Positions 8,138 through 15,853 of a stretch of 33,316 nt of DNA are shown one piece after another (position 1 is the stretch's first letter; every line of letters begins with the position of its first letter). The stretch spans positions 1 to 33,316 of the forward strand of contig JAILZQ010000014.1 in NCBI GenBank assembly GCA_023512415.1, in the 5' to 3' direction. Position numbers and translations under genes: made by a program. A model generated the notes under the pieces. It had not been told where the DNA came from. It did no database searches and was given only the letters and a program-made list of their open reading frames with translations. Source of the stretch: Geminicoccaceae bacterium. Lineage in GTDB: Bacteria; Pseudomonadota; Alphaproteobacteria; Geminicoccales; Geminicoccaceae.

Positions 8138-9294
8138 GCACCGGCCGGCATCTGGCCCTCGTCCCGCGCGACGGGCTCGCCTGCCGGGACGGGCGGGGTT
8201 GGGCACCCGTGGGCGCCGGTCGGGCCCACGCCCTCGATTGGCCCTGGCCCTCGACGATCCTGGGGGCGCTGCGCACCGCCTGGGGGCGGGGTGTCGAGGC
8301 GCGCGAGGGGCGGCGCTTCGGCCCGCAGGATTGGCTCGATCGGACGCGCGAGGTCCGCCTCGGCCGGCTCCTCGTGCTCAAGAGCCGCTCCGGGGAGGTC
8401 GGCTGGCAGAGCGTCTGGCCGCGGCCGCTCGATGCCACGGCGTTCGAAGGCGCAACCGAGATCGTCCGGCTCGACCCCGTGCCGCCGGCGCTTCCGACCC
8501 TCGGCCGGGACGAGGACCCGGCGCGTGGGGCCCTGTGGCGGCCGGCGATGGACGACCTGCGCAAGCCCGCGACGCTCCCCGCCTGGTGGCCGGACGAGGC
8601 CTTTTGCGCTTGGCTCCAGGGCGCGGCCGTGTCGACCCGCGAGCTCACCCTCGGCGCTCCCGAGCGGCGCGTGCAGATCCACGTCGGCATCCGGGCCGAA
8701 ACGCTCACCGCCGAGGAGGGCCGGCTCTTCTCCGAGGACGTGCTCGAGACGGTCGATCGTTCGGGCCGGTGGGCGATCGGCGCCGAGCTCGAGGCGCCGG
8801 ACCCGCCACCGTGCGGGGTCGCCACACTCGGGGCCGACAAGCGCTTGGCCGCGATCGAGCCCTTGGGTGAACAGCTCTTCGCCCCGCCCGAGGATCTGCT
8901 GGCCGCCTTCCGCCCGGGTAGCCGCGGACTTCGCCTCCTGGTCGTGACCCCCGCCTGCTTCGCGGGCGGCTGGCTCGTGGACGGCTTCCGCGCCGAGGAC
9001 GCGGTCTACCGCGGCAGCCTCCCCGGGGTCGACGGCGAGGTGGTCCTGCGCGCGGCCTTCGTCGGCCGGCCGCTCGCCGTCTCGGGGTGGGATCTGGTGA
9101 CCGGCCGGCCCAAGCGGACCGATCGGATGGTTCCGCCGGGCTCCGTGTTCTTCGTCGAGCGCGCCGACGGCCGCCCGTTCGACGCCGAGGACGCCCGCAA
9201 GCTCTGGCTCTCAGCGATCGGCGGGCGGACGGAGGAAGGCTTCGGCCGCATCGTTCCCGGCATTTGGCACCCCTCGAGGCCCGACCCATGCTGA
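8134..9294 (+). CDS. cmr3: Type III-B CRISPR RAMP protein Cmr3 (Cas5-like)
   Basis: 386 residues; ATG 8134 overlaps the cmr2 stop (ATGA). Cmr3 is the Cas5-like subunit that grips the 5' handle of crRNA and joins it to Cas10. DWPWPSTILGALRTAWGR (residues 29-46) is the diagnostic proline-rich start of the Cmr3 RAMP fold, usually PxPSTxxGALR. VSTRELTLGAPERRVQIHVG and GRIVPGIW near the end, with GGRTEEGFGRI, give the second half and the terminal glycine-rich loop. Length matches the family (320-390). Its last seven bases overlap cmr4. Since Cmr3 reads the crRNA 5' tag, the complex should need crRNAs with a matching handle, which must come from an array outside this window. Confidence 0.92.
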   Translation: MSTGRHLALVPRDGLACRDGRGWAPVGAGRAHALDWPWPSTILGALRTAWGRGVEAREGRRFGPQDWLDRTREVRLGRLLVLKSRSGEVGWQSVWPRPLDATAFEGATEIVRLDPVPPALPTLGRDEDPARGALWRPAMDDLRKPATLPAWWPDEAFCAWLQGAAVSTRELTLGAPERRVQIHVGIRAETLTAEEGRLFSEDVLETVDRSGRWAIGAELEAPDPPPCGVATLGADKRLAAIEPLGEQLFAPPEDLLAAFRPGSRGLRLLVVTPACFAGGWLVDGFRAEDAVYRGSLPGVDGEVVLRAAFVGRPLAVSGWDLVTGRPKRTDRMVPPGSVFFVERADGRPFDAEDARKLWLSAIGGRTEEGFGRIVPGIWHPSRPDPC

Positions 9295-10160
9295 CCCGAC
9301 CGTTCCTCCTTCACGCGCTCTCGCCCCTGCACGCCGGCACGGGCCAGGCGGCCGGGATCGTCGATCTGCCGATCGCCCGCTACCGTTCGACTGGGATCCC
9401 CTTCGTCCCCGGCTCCTCGATCAAGGGTGTGCTGCGCGACACTCGGCGCCCGGGCGGCGAGGAGAAGGATCCGAAGCTCCTCGCGGTCTTCGGGCCCGAC
9501 ACGGGCAACGCCGCAGAGCACGGCGGGGCGCTCGTCGTGGGCGACGCGCGGCTCCTGGCGCTGCCGGTGCGCAGTTTCCGCGGCACCTTCGCCTGGGTGA
9601 GCTCGCCGCTTTTGCTCGAGCTCGCCCGGCGGGATCTCGGCGAGGTGGCGTCCGGGCTGAAGCTGCCGAGCCTCACCGGCCGTGCCGCGCGGGTGGCCAA
9701 CGACTCGGTCTGCTTGTTCGAGAAGAAGATCTACCTCGAGGACTTGGACCTGCCGGCCCAGGCGGATCCGGTCTGCGAGGGTTGGGCGAGGTTCCTCGCG
9801 CCGCGCGTCTCGCCGGGCGAGGACATCTTCTCCAAGCGCTTCGTCGTGGTCGACGACGACACGATGAGCTTCTTGATGGAAACGGCCACCCAGCTCGATG
9901 CGCGCGTGCGGCTCGATCCCTCGACCCGCACCGTGGCGAAGGGTGCGCTCTGGCTCGAGGAGAGCCTGCCGCCCGAGAGCCTGCTCGTGGGGCTCCTGGC
10001 CGCCGACCGCAGCCGCCGCAACGGGCTCGCCATGAGCCCTGCCGAGGTCCTCGATTTCGCGCTCGCGAACGAGACCGTGCTGCAGCTCGGCGGCAAGGCC
10101 ACGGTCGGCCGCGGCCGCTGCCGGATGGTGCCGATCGCCGCTGCGGGAGCCCAGCGATGA
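9288..10160 (+). CDS. cmr4: Type III-B CRISPR RAMP protein Cmr4, target-RNA endonuclease subunit (Cas7)
   Basis: 290 residues; ATG 9288 overlaps cmr3 by seven bases. Cmr4 forms the filament backbone and cuts target RNA every six bases. The N-terminal signature is nearly canonical: LHAGTGQAAGIVDLPIARYR (14-33), then GIPFVPGSSIKGVLRD. The catalytic Asp of the IVDLPI motif falls exactly at residue 26, the number used for the active-site Asp in Pyrococcus furiosus Cmr4. GALVVGDARLLALPVRSFRG and FAWVSSPLLLE match the conserved middle. ETVLQLGGKATVGRGRCRM is the C-terminal glycine-rich loop. All features of an active RNA backbone nuclease are kept. Its stop overlaps the cmr5 start (ATGA). Confidence 0.95.
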   Translation: MLTRPFLLHALSPLHAGTGQAAGIVDLPIARYRSTGIPFVPGSSIKGVLRDTRRPGGEEKDPKLLAVFGPDTGNAAEHGGALVVGDARLLALPVRSFRGTFAWVSSPLLLELARRDLGEVASGLKLPSLTGRAARVANDSVCLFEKKIYLEDLDLPAQADPVCEGWARFLAPRVSPGEDIFSKRFVVVDDDTMSFLMETATQLDARVRLDPSTRTVAKGALWLEESLPPESLLVGLLAADRSRRNGLAMSPAEVLDFALANETVLQLGGKATVGRGRCRMVPIAAAGAQR

Positions 10161-10522
10161 GTGCCGTCCTGCGCGATCAGGAGCGCGCCCGCTTCGCCTA
10201 CGAGCGGGTGGCTGCGGTGCCGCCGGCCGAGCGCGACGATTACGAGAACGCCGTCTTGGGCCTCGGCGCCGACATCCTACGTGTCGGACTTGTGGCGGCA
10301 CTCGCCGCCGTTCAGCGGCTGGAGAAGCGCGGCGCGCGGCTGCTCGACGATCTCGCGGCGGCGAAGATCCCGGGGCTCGAGGCGGCGGACGGCAAGGCGC
10401 TCGTCGCGAAAGCGCGCACGCTCGACGCCGATCGTTACATGATCGCCACCCGCGAGACCTTGGCCGTCGTCTCCTGGCTCAGGCGCGCCTGCCAAGCGCA
10501 GTCCACGGACAGGAAGGGCTGA
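10157..10522 (+). CDS. cmr5: Type III-B CRISPR small subunit Cmr5 (Cas11)
   Basis: 121 residues, predicted all alpha-helical, as expected for the small subunit that stacks along the target strand beside the Cmr4 filament. The ATG is embedded in the cmr4 stop (ATGA). Sequence hallmarks are modest: an N-terminal helix RDQERARFAYERVAAV, a long central helix VAALAAVQRLEKRGARLLDD, and a C-terminal IATRETLAVVSWLRRAC, which resembles the Cmr5 end segment (ETLxxLxWLRRxA). Position between cmr4 and cmr6 and the size fit Cmr5 and nothing else. The next gene starts four bases after the stop. Confidence 0.88.
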   Translation: MSAVLRDQERARFAYERVAAVPPAERDDYENAVLGLGADILRVGLVAALAAVQRLEKRGARLLDDLAAAKIPGLEAADGKALVAKARTLDADRYMIATRETLAVVSWLRRACQAQSTDRKG

Positions 10523-10526
10523 TCCC

Positions 10527-11657
10527 GTGCGCGCGGCGCTTCCGAAGCGGAAACTACCCGACCATGCCGGGCTCGCTTACGAGGTCTGGGCGCCGTTCGC
10601 CTCGGAAAATGGCAAGATCCCCGACGATCTCCGCTCAAGATGGCTCGAGGCGATCGCCGAACTCGCGCCGCCCGCGGACTATCTCGCAGCCTACGTCCGG
10701 TGGAAGGCGAGCTTCGGCCAGCCCGGCGATCGCGTGGTCGAGGTCGAGGCCGTCTCGCGGCTGCTCGTGGGGCACGGCAACGGCAGCGCCACCGACGTCG
10801 GCCTCACGCTGCACCGGACCTGGGGCGTGCCCGTGATCCCCGGCTCGGCCTTGAAGGGCCTCCTGGCCCACTGGGTCGAGGCCACCCTCGGGCCCGATCC
10901 GGGCGAGGCCGCCCCGGACCGCTTGCCCTTCGCCGGGGTCGAATGGGAGGGCCGGCGGATCGTCCACGGCCCGGGTGCCGTGTACCGGGCGCTGTTCGGT
11001 GCGCCCGAGGCCGACGAGCCCGTGCCCGGCCGGCCGAACCTCGCCGCGCGCGGGCTCGTCACCTTCCACGATGCGCTCTGGGTCCACGGCACGCCGAGCG
11101 CGGGCTCGCCGCTCGCGGTCGACGTGCTGACGGTCCACCAGAAACGCTACTACGATTCGACCGGGACGACGCCGCCGGTCGACTGGGACGATCCGAACCC
11201 GGTGTCCTTCCTCTCGGTGCGGCCGGGGGTGCGGTTCCTGCTCGCCCTCTCGGGCCCGCCGGAATGGACCGCGCTCGCCGGGGACCTCCTGCTCGAGGCG
11301 CTCGCCGACTGGGGCGTGGGCGGCAAGACCGCCGCCGGCTACGGGCGGCTCGTGCCGCCCGGAACAACGGCCGCGCCGGCCGGGACCGCCGCGACCCGCG
11401 CCACCGGCGCCGCGGCCACGCCGGCACCGACGCGGGCATTCGCTCCCCCACCCAAGCCGGGCGAGACCGTCGAGTGCGTCCTCCTCGCGGAAAAAACGAA
11501 GAAGGGCGGCTGGAAGGCGCGGCACGAGGCGTCGGGGATCGAGGGACCGATCCAAAACAGCGCCGAGGTTCCGCCAGCCGAACCCGGCGATCGCCTCCGG
11601 CTCGAGGTGCGGATCGCGAAGGGGACCCAGAGCGGGTTCCGCTACGTGAAAGGCTAG
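10527..11657 (+). CDS. cmr6: Type III-B CRISPR RAMP protein Cmr6 with extra C-terminal domain
   Basis: 376 residues from GTG 10527, preceded by AGGAAGGG. Cmr6 is a Cas7-like subunit near the 3' crRNA end. SRLLVGHGNGSATDVGLTLH (77-96) and GVPVIPGSALKGLLAHW (100-116) are the Cmr6 RAMP core, followed by PGVRFLLALSG and the glycine-rich loop GVGGKTAAGYGRL (263-275), where most Cmr6 proteins end. Beyond this is an Ala/Thr/Pro linker (about 278-309) and a further domain (310-376) with GETVECVLLAEKTKKGGWKA and GPIQNSAEVPPAEPGDRLRL. It is predicted beta-rich, possibly a small OB-like or S1-like barrel; the assignment is inference. The stop codon is one base from that of the convergent nucleoside hydrolase gene. 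Confidence 0.93.
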   Translation: MRAALPKRKLPDHAGLAYEVWAPFASENGKIPDDLRSRWLEAIAELAPPADYLAAYVRWKASFGQPGDRVVEVEAVSRLLVGHGNGSATDVGLTLHRTWGVPVIPGSALKGLLAHWVEATLGPDPGEAAPDRLPFAGVEWEGRRIVHGPGAVYRALFGAPEADEPVPGRPNLAARGLVTFHDALWVHGTPSAGSPLAVDVLTVHQKRYYDSTGTTPPVDWDDPNPVSFLSVRPGVRFLLALSGPPEWTALAGDLLLEALADWGVGGKTAAGYGRLVPPGTTAAPAGTAATRATGAAATPAPTRAFAPPPKPGETVECVLLAEKTKKGGWKARHEASGIEGPIQNSAEVPPAEPGDRLRLEVRIAKGTQSGFRYVKG

Positions 11658-11658
11658 C

Positions 11659-12624
11659 TCAGGGATAGGACGAGAGCGCCGCCACGACCGCGTCCACCGC
11701 CGCGGCGCGGTCGACCTCGACCGCCCAGACGACGTTCGGCCTTGCGGGCCTCCGGTCGACCGGGAGCTCCTCGGGGGCACGGATGCCGCGCCGGTCGACG
11801 ATCGTCATCCCGCGCGCGGGCCCGTGATCGCACACGACCTCGAGCGTCGCGGGCTCGTGGCGCACGATCCCGGGCGGCACGCGCTCGGGCCGGGCGACCG
11901 GGAGGAGCGCGAGCGCGTCGTGCACGGGTGCCCCGTCGAGCCCGTAGATGCGCCGGTAACGGTCCCGATAATGCCTGAGCGCCGGGGCCAAGGCGCGTGC
12001 GACCTTCCCGCCCGCCTCGAGCCGGGCGAGGTCCGCTTCGCCCAAGAGCACGGTGCGGCTGAGCTCGAAGCCGATCCAGAAGAGCGGCAGGCCCGAGCCC
12101 GCGACGATCGCCGCCGCCTCGGGGTCGGCCAGGATGTTGGTGCAGGCCATCGGCCGGGCGTTGCCCGGGCCGGCCGTGCCGCCCATGACCGTGACCGCCC
12201 GAAGCCAGGAGGAAAGGCGCGGCTCGAGCCGGAGGGCGAGCGCCAAATCGGTGTGGGCACCCGTGACCGCCACGACGAGCTCGCCCGCGTGCGCGCGGGC
12301 GAGGTCGATCAGGAGGTCGACGCCGCGGCGCGGGTCGAGCGGCCGGCTCGGCTCGGGCAAGGCCCCGCCTTCGATCCCCGAACCCCCGTGCAGCGCCGCA
12401 CCCGAGACGGGTGAGGGGCCCAGGATCGGGCGCGGGCAGCCGCGCGCGACGGGGACGTCGAGCCCGGCGAGCTCGACCAGAGCGAGCGCGTTGCGCGCGG
12501 TCACCTCGGCCGGCGCGTTGCCGTGGCCGGCGACGACGCCCACGAGATCGCACCAGTGCCCGGCGCAGAGGATCGCGACCGCATCGTCGATGCCGGGATC
12601 ACCCAGGAAAAGGAGCTTCGTCAT
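11659..12624 (-). CDS. Inosine-uridine preferring nucleoside hydrolase family protein
   Basis: 321 residues. The family splits the N-glycosidic bond of ribonucleosides with a Ca2+ site. The N-terminal motif usually reads DTDPGIDDA; here it is LGDPGIDDA (7-15), so the first Asp is Leu7, while Asp9, Asp13 and Asp14 are kept. TGAHTDLALAL (121-131), CTNILADPEAAAI (161-173) and PVHDALAL (233-240, His235 and Asp236) supply the remaining metal and ribose contacts. Activity is probable, but the lost first Asp may alter metal or proton handling. The gene converges on cmr6 with one base between stops and is divergent from the ABC importer (108-base gap). Its link is more likely to sugar or nucleoside uptake than to CRISPR. 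Confidence 0.9.
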   Translation of the reverse strand: MTKLLFLGDPGIDDAVAILCAGHWCDLVGVVAGHGNAPAEVTARNALALVELAGLDVPVARGCPRPILGPSPVSGAALHGGSGIEGGALPEPSRPLDPRRGVDLLIDLARAHAGELVVAVTGAHTDLALALRLEPRLSSWLRAVTVMGGTAGPGNARPMACTNILADPEAAAIVAGSGLPLFWIGFELSRTVLLGEADLARLEAGGKVARALAPALRHYRDRYRRIYGLDGAPVHDALALLPVARPERVPPGIVRHEPATLEVVCDHGPARGMTIVDRRGIRAPEELPVDRRPARPNVVWAVEVDRAAAVDAVVAALSSYP

Positions 12625-12732
12625 CGTTCTGCCACCGAGCGGGGTCCAAGAGGCGGCGGTCGAACGTCGGGAGCGTCGCGGCTAGGCTCGCCCCCGTCGG
12701 CCGACCGGACGGCAAAAGGAGGAGGAGGACCG
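12625..12732. promoter_or_regulatory. Divergent promoter region of nucleoside hydrolase and ABC importer
   Basis: 108 bases between divergent genes. It contains the perfect 10-base palindrome GTCGGCCGAC at 12696-12705, a possible repressor half-site pair, and AAAAGGAGGAGGAGG at 12714-12728, a very strong ribosome binding site for the binding-protein gene. No clear -35/-10 elements were identified. Regulation by a LacI- or GntR-type protein would be usual for such importers, but none is encoded in the window. Confidence 0.4.
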
Positions 12733-13998
12733 ATGACCCGTCTCACCCGTCGTGCGGGCCTCGCCGGTGCCGCGGCGACGGCCGCGCTCGCCTCGCTGCG
12801 CCCGCGCGCCGCGCACGCCAAGACCAAGCTCCAGGTGATCTGGATGGGCTGGCCCGAGGGGCAGGTGAAGCCCTTGATGGACAGTTTCCGGGCCGCCGCC
12901 CCGGAGGTCGAGCTGCAGGTCGAGACCATTCCCTTCGTCCAGATCTTCCAGACCCTCGAAGTCCGGCTCGTGGCGCGCACGCCCGACCCGGACATCTTCA
13001 TCTGCGACTCGCCGCTCACGGCATCCTACGCGGCGCGCGGCCATCTCTTGGACCTCACCCCGCACCTCGATGCGAGCCGGTTCACCAAGTCGGCGATCGA
13101 GGCGGCGAGCTGGCAGGGGAAGATCTATTCCGCCCCGTTCGGCAGCTCCTGCCCGGTCCTGTTCTACAACAAGAAGCTCCTGCGCGAGGCCGGGATCGAG
13201 CCGCCGCCGGCCGATGTCGAGAAGCGCTGGACCTGGGAGCGGCTGGTCGAGGCGGCCCGCAAGCTCTCGAAGCCCGAAGAGAACCGCTGGGGCTTCAGCT
13301 TCGAGCAGCAGGAGCGGCCCTACATGCTGCTGCCGCTCGCCCAGTCGCTCGGCGGGGTGGCGCTCTCGCCCGACGGCTTCAAGGCCACGGGCTACATCGA
13401 CGGGCCGGCCTTCCTCGAGGCCTACGGCTTCATGCAGAAGCTCTACACCGAGTGGAAGGTGAGCCCGCAGGGCCTCTTCGACCCCAACCTGCCGGTCGAG
13501 CAGTTCGGCAACGGCAGGATCGCCATGCTGGTGGCCGGCACCTTCAACGAGGCCACGATCAAGACCCGGTACCCCGAGATCGAACTCGGCGTCGCTCCTT
13601 ATCCGCGCTTCGAGAAGGGCAAGGCCGTGACGCCGACCGGGGCTTGGCACGTCGGCGTCAATCCGCGCACCCGGAACCGCAAGGAGGCGCTGGCTCTAAT
13701 CGACCATTTCATGAGCCACGATCTGCAGGTGCTGTGGTTCGAGCTGCGGCCCTACCCGCCGGTCTTGAAGTCGGTCTGGGAGAAGGAAGCCAAGCGCTTC
13801 GAGACCGACATGTGGAAGATCGTCCGCTACGAGCTCGAGCACACCGCCGTGCCGCGGCCGGCGACGCCGGGCTTCCGCGAGTACGAGGACATCCTGCGCA
13901 CCGCCCTGCGCGACATCACCACCGGTGCGGACGTGAAGGCGACGCTCACGGCCGCGGCGCAGAAGATCGACCGCGAGCTCGAGAAGTACAAAGGCTGA
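12733..13998 (+). CDS. ABC transporter extracellular sugar-binding protein (family 1)
   Basis: 421 residues with an export signal: MTRLTRRAGLAGAAATAALA, then SLRPRAAHA with likely cleavage after residue 29. The TRRAGL stretch resembles a twin-arginine motif, so Tat export is possible. The mature part has the family-1 binding-protein pattern: LQVIWMGWPEGQ, an early strand-helix unit, PDIFICDSP, YSAPFGSSCPVLFYNKKLL (about 136-154), WTWERLVEAARKL, and GRIAMLVAGTF. This architecture belongs to carbohydrate and glycerol-phosphate importers (MalE/UgpB-like). The start is fixed by an exceptional purine-rich ribosome site. Two permease genes follow. The ligand cannot be read from sequence; the nearby lactonase, aldolase and nucleoside hydrolase genes suggest a sugar or sugar acid. 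Confidence 0.93.
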   Translation: MTRLTRRAGLAGAAATAALASLRPRAAHAKTKLQVIWMGWPEGQVKPLMDSFRAAAPEVELQVETIPFVQIFQTLEVRLVARTPDPDIFICDSPLTASYAARGHLLDLTPHLDASRFTKSAIEAASWQGKIYSAPFGSSCPVLFYNKKLLREAGIEPPPADVEKRWTWERLVEAARKLSKPEENRWGFSFEQQERPYMLLPLAQSLGGVALSPDGFKATGYIDGPAFLEAYGFMQKLYTEWKVSPQGLFDPNLPVEQFGNGRIAMLVAGTFNEATIKTRYPEIELGVAPYPRFEKGKAVTPTGAWHVGVNPRTRNRKEALALIDHFMSHDLQVLWFELRPYPPVLKSVWEKEAKRFETDMWKIVRYELEHTAVPRPATPGFREYEDILRTALRDITTGADVKATLTAAAQKIDRELEKYKG

Positions 13999-14006
13999 GA
14001 CCCACC

Positions 14007-14035
14007 GCGCGGCCGGGCCCCGCACCCGGCCGCGC
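14007..14035 (+). terminator. Perfect 11-bp hairpin between binding-protein and permease genes
   Basis: GCGCGGCCGGG at 14007-14017 and CCCGGCCGCGC at 14025-14035 are perfect inverted complements around a 7-base loop, eight bases after the binding-protein stop. No T-run follows, so it is not a classic intrinsic terminator. Hairpins at this place in binding-protein operons are known to protect the upstream message or dampen downstream expression, giving binding protein in excess over permease. Confidence 0.6.
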
Positions 14036-14073
14036 CTTCCCGCCCTATCGCCGCCCCCTTACTCTCGAGGCCC

Positions 14074-14946
14074 ATGAAGCACGGCTTCCGCGAGCCCTGG
14101 TCGATCGTGGCCTGGTTCCTCGCGCCCGCGCTTTTGGGGCTCGCGCTGTTCCGCCTCGCCCCCATCGCGATCGCGCTCGTGGGCGGCTTCACCGGCACGC
14201 GGCTCACGGGCGAGACGGTCTGGGTCGGCCTGCGCAACTATCGCCGCCTCGTCGAGGATCCCTCGTTCTGGAACGCGGTCGAGGTCACCCTCCTCTTCAA
14301 TCTGATCGTCAATCCCTTGCAGATCGTGATCTCGTTCGGGCTCGCGCTCCTCGTCTTGCGGCCGACGCCGCTCGTCCCTTTCTTCCGCGCCGCCTACATG
14401 GCGCCGATGACGGTTTCGCTCTCCTTGACCTCGATCCTCTGGGCCATCCTGCTCGAGCCGACGATGGGCCCGGTCAACGGGTTGCTCCGCAGCCTGGGCC
14501 TGCCGCCCCAGCCTTTCTGGCGCGGCGAGGACCAGGCACTCGCCACTTTGATCGGTGTCGCCTCGTGGAAGGGTGTGGGCTATTGGATGGTCTTCCTGTT
14601 GGCCGGCCTGTTGCTCGTGCCCAAGGAGCTGCACGAGGCGGCGATGATCGACGGGGCCGGTGCCGCGGCGCGCTTCCGGCACGTCACCCTGCCGCTCATG
14701 CGCCGGCCGCTCGCCTTCGTGCTCGTGGCCGACACCGCCGCCAACTTCCTTCTCTTCGCGCCCGTCTATCTGATCACCCAGGGCGGACCCGCCGGGGCCA
14801 CGGCGCTCTTGATGTTCGAGGCCTACCAGGCGGCCTTCACCTATCTCGACAAGGGCCGAGCCCTCGCGATCTCGAGCGTGATCCTCTTCGTGATCGGCGT
14901 GCTCGCCCTGCTCGAGCTCCGGCTCTTGCGCGAGCGCGGCGGATGA
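14074..14946 (+). CDS. ABC sugar transporter permease, MalF/UgpA type
   Basis: 290 residues with six predicted membrane segments, for example IVAWFLAPALLGLALF (11-26), VTLLFNLIVNPLQIVISFGL (71-90), VFLLAGLLLV (173-182) and the terminal VILFVIGVLALLEL. The cytoplasmic EAA loop is present, EAAMIDGAGAAARFRHVTLP (188-207), ending in the Leu-Pro typical of binding-protein-dependent permeases; it docks to the ATPase subunit. Start ATG 14074 is 75 bases after the binding-protein stop, with the hairpin between. Its stop overlaps the next permease start (ATGA), implying translational coupling and equal amounts of the two subunits. Confidence 0.93.
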   Translation: MKHGFREPWSIVAWFLAPALLGLALFRLAPIAIALVGGFTGTRLTGETVWVGLRNYRRLVEDPSFWNAVEVTLLFNLIVNPLQIVISFGLALLVLRPTPLVPFFRAAYMAPMTVSLSLTSILWAILLEPTMGPVNGLLRSLGLPPQPFWRGEDQALATLIGVASWKGVGYWMVFLLAGLLLVPKELHEAAMIDGAGAAARFRHVTLPLMRRPLAFVLVADTAANFLLFAPVYLITQGGPAGATALLMFEAYQAAFTYLDKGRALAISSVILFVIGVLALLELRLLRERGG

Positions 14947-15788
14947 GCGGATCGCCCGCCCGCCGGCTCGCACTCGCGACCTTGCGCTACGCCGCGCTCG
15001 TGGCCGTCGCCACGCTCCTGCTCTTGCCCATCTACTGGCTCGTCACGGCGTCGTTCCGGCCGTCCGCCGACATCTTCGCGACCTCGAGCAGCTTCGGCTG
15101 GGCGACGCTGGTCCCCGAGCGGCTGACCCTCGCACACTGGCGCGAGGCCTGGTCGGGGGAACTCCCGCGTGCCGTCGCCAACTCCCTCTTCGTGGCACTC
15201 GCCACCGTGGCGCTGGGTGTCACCGTCAACTCGCTCGCCGGCTTCGCCTTCGCCGTCTTCGACTTTCCCTTCAAGCGGGTCCTGTTCGCGATCGTGCTCG
15301 CCACCTTCATGATGCCGTTCGAATCGATCGTGATCCCGCTCTACGTGCTGGTCCGCGGCCTCGGCCTGACCGACACCTTCGCCGCCTTGATCCTGCCCGA
15401 GGTCGCGAGCGGGCTCGTCATCTTCCTGTTCCGCCAGTTCTTCGCGGCGGTGCCCAAGGAGCTCTACGAGGCCGCTCGGGTCGACGGGGCTTCCTGGCTG
15501 CAGATCTGGTGGAAGCTCACCCTCCCGCTTTCCGGCCCGACGATCGCCACCGCGAGCTTGATGCTGTTCGTCCACCAGTGGGACGCTTTCTTCTGGCCGC
15601 TCGTCGCCGCCCCGGGCCCGGAGCGGGTGGTGGTCCAGGTCGCGGTCGCGCGCAACGTCACCCTCGAGGTCGCCAATTGGGGCGGGCTCTTCGCTGCGGC
15701 CTCGACCGCGATCCTCGTGGCCCTCGTCCCCTTCCTCCTTCTCCAACGTTTCTATCTGCGCACCGTCACCGCGGCGAGCGAACGCTGA
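14943..15788 (+). CDS. ABC sugar transporter permease, MalG/UgpE type
   Basis: 281 residues, starting at the ATGA overlap with the first permease. Membrane segments include LRYAALVAVATLLLLPIYWL (14-33), NSLFVALATVALGVTVNSLA (80-99), VLFAIVLATFMMPFESIVIP (113-132) and a C-terminal ILVALVPFLLL. The EAA loop EAARVDGASW (176-185) leads to KLTLPLSGP. ASFRPSADIF after the first segment is typical of MalG-type subunits. It forms the heterodimeric pore with the previous gene product. No ABC ATPase gene follows; the next gene is on the opposite strand. The importer must use an ATPase encoded elsewhere, for example a shared MsmX/UgpC-like subunit. Confidence 0.93.
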   Translation: MSGSPARRLALATLRYAALVAVATLLLLPIYWLVTASFRPSADIFATSSSFGWATLVPERLTLAHWREAWSGELPRAVANSLFVALATVALGVTVNSLAGFAFAVFDFPFKRVLFAIVLATFMMPFESIVIPLYVLVRGLGLTDTFAALILPEVASGLVIFLFRQFFAAVPKELYEAARVDGASWLQIWWKLTLPLSGPTIATASLMLFVHQWDAFFWPLVAAPGPERVVVQVAVARNVTLEVANWGGLFAAASTAILVALVPFLLLQRFYLRTVTAASER

Positions 15789-15853
15789 GGCGCAGGGGGC
15801 GCAGCCTGCCGCCGGGGTGCGGATGCGTGCGCGGCCGAGGGCGGGTCGCGGTC

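Noticed and set aside
11659-12624. Nucleoside hydrolase as a CRISPR-activated nucleotide-depleting effector
   Set aside because: It is on the opposite strand, lacks any CARF-like sensor domain, and has a natural metabolic partner in the adjacent importer.
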